From Acidobacteriota bacterium (GTDB taxonomy: Bacteria > Acidobacteriota > Blastocatellia > Pyrinomonadales > Pyrinomonadaceae), in contig JAIVJP010000291.1 in assembly GCA_020199975.1 (NCBI GenBank), positions 1 through 23,096 of the forward strand: a DNA stretch of 23,096 bases, written 5' to 3'. This document shows positions 22,894 to 23,096 of the stretch, piece after piece. Position numbers and translations under genes: made by a program. A model generated the notes under the pieces. The model saw only the letters and a program-made list of their open reading frames with translations. It searched no databases and was not told the DNA's origin. Positions within the stretch are counted from its first letter, which is position 1; every line of letters starts with the position of its first letter.

Positions 22894-23096
22894 GAAATCT
22901 ATCTGGCGCCGACCTTTGAGCCTGCGATTGAAAAACTCAACTACATTCGAAACGAAATCACCGTCGAGGAACCCGTGTCTTCCTGTAGGCGACAATTTGA
23001 TCTCAAAATCTTTCTTCAATCTCGTCAACTCGTCTCGCAATAGGATAGCTTGGCTGACAGACACGTTCTCATCCTTTTCGCTGTGGAGTATAAGCA
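22852..23096 (-). CDS. C-terminus of an alpha/beta hydrolase (prolyl oligopeptidase S9/DLH-like), partial
   Basis: The minus frame is open from the right window edge to a stop at 22852-22854, so the gene is 5'-truncated by the window. The visible part reads LILHSEKDENVSVSQAILL, then RDELTRLKKDFEIKL, PTGRHGFLDGDF and VVEFFNRRLKG. This is the C-terminal end of an S9/dienelactone-type hydrolase: D in SEKDENV is the candidate catalytic Asp and H in GRHGF the catalytic His; the Ser lies outside the window. An in-frame GTG at 23064 is not the real start. After NRRLKG the last 20 or so residues are encoded by the palindromic element, which supplies the stop codon. Confidence 0.78.
   Translation of the reverse strand, partial: LILHSEKDENVSVSQAILLRDELTRLKKDFEIKLSPTGRHGFLDGDFVSNVVEFFNRRLKGRRQIDFEPAKRGESTKPGA

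Noticed and set aside
1..23096. tRNA, rRNA, integrase or prophage genes
   Set aside because: None could be seen on either strand; the window is chromosomal housekeeping and accessory metabolism.

Overview
The window looks like a chromosomal piece of an Acidobacteriota genome, most likely class Blastocatellia (Pyrinomonadaceae-like). This is inferred from the gene repertoire: a Ser/Thr kinase with a TPR tail, an FHA-GAF-sigma54 regulator, an MacB/FtsX-type permease, a GT39 transferase, and many palindromic intergenic elements. No marker gene or RNA gene is present to prove it.

Layout. 1-303: a hairpin repeat and leader. 304-3619 (+): an ergothioneine module, egtD followed by an EgtV-like ATPase and an EgtU-like permease/solute-binding protein; the permease reading frame is broken. 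3666-3865: a MITE-like palindromic element. 3919-5132 (+): a secreted amidohydrolase with its core deleted. 5165-5437 (+): a small membrane protein of the GlsB/YeaQ type. 5583-8356 (-): a Ser/Thr kinase, its TPR half out of frame, and the C-terminal half of a PPP-type phosphatase fused to the TPR part. 8462-8776: a decayed HEPN-like fragment. 8741-11580 (-): a compact sulfur-carrier cysteine operon, cysM - mec - (cysO::moeZ fusion). 11694-12089 (-): a retropepsin-like fragment. 12369-13472 (+): a flippase-like membrane protein, convergent with an FtsX-type permease (13544-14488, -). 14776-18206 (+): a GT39 glycosyltransferase and a secreted 5'-nucleotidase. 18435-18911 (-): a small secreted protein. 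19528-21420 (+): an FHA-GAF-AAA-HTH sigma54 activator. 21454-22591 (-): a methyltransferase and YjbQ, separated by an inverted repeat. 22646-23096: a nested palindromic element overlapping the 3' end of a partial alpha/beta hydrolase.

Two functional themes stand out. The first is histidine trimethylation (EgtD) beside a transporter of the type known to import ergothioneine, suggesting the cell both makes and imports this thiol. The second is protein-bound sulfur for cysteine: the CysO-like ubiquitin fold, its E1 activator and a rhodanese sulfur donor are one polypeptide, next to the synthase (CysM) and the JAMM peptidase (Mec) that releases cysteine.

The most unusual property of the window is structural. 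At least five genes lose a conserved internal block at a sharp junction: the EgtU permease, the amidohydrolase, the kinase/TPR protein, the TPR/phosphatase junction and the FtsX permease. The flanking sequence stays perfectly family-like. Either this genome suffered repeated internal deletions or, more likely in my view, the sequence is a scaffold whose gaps were closed or stripped of Ns. Any interpretation of fusions or split genes here should take this into account.
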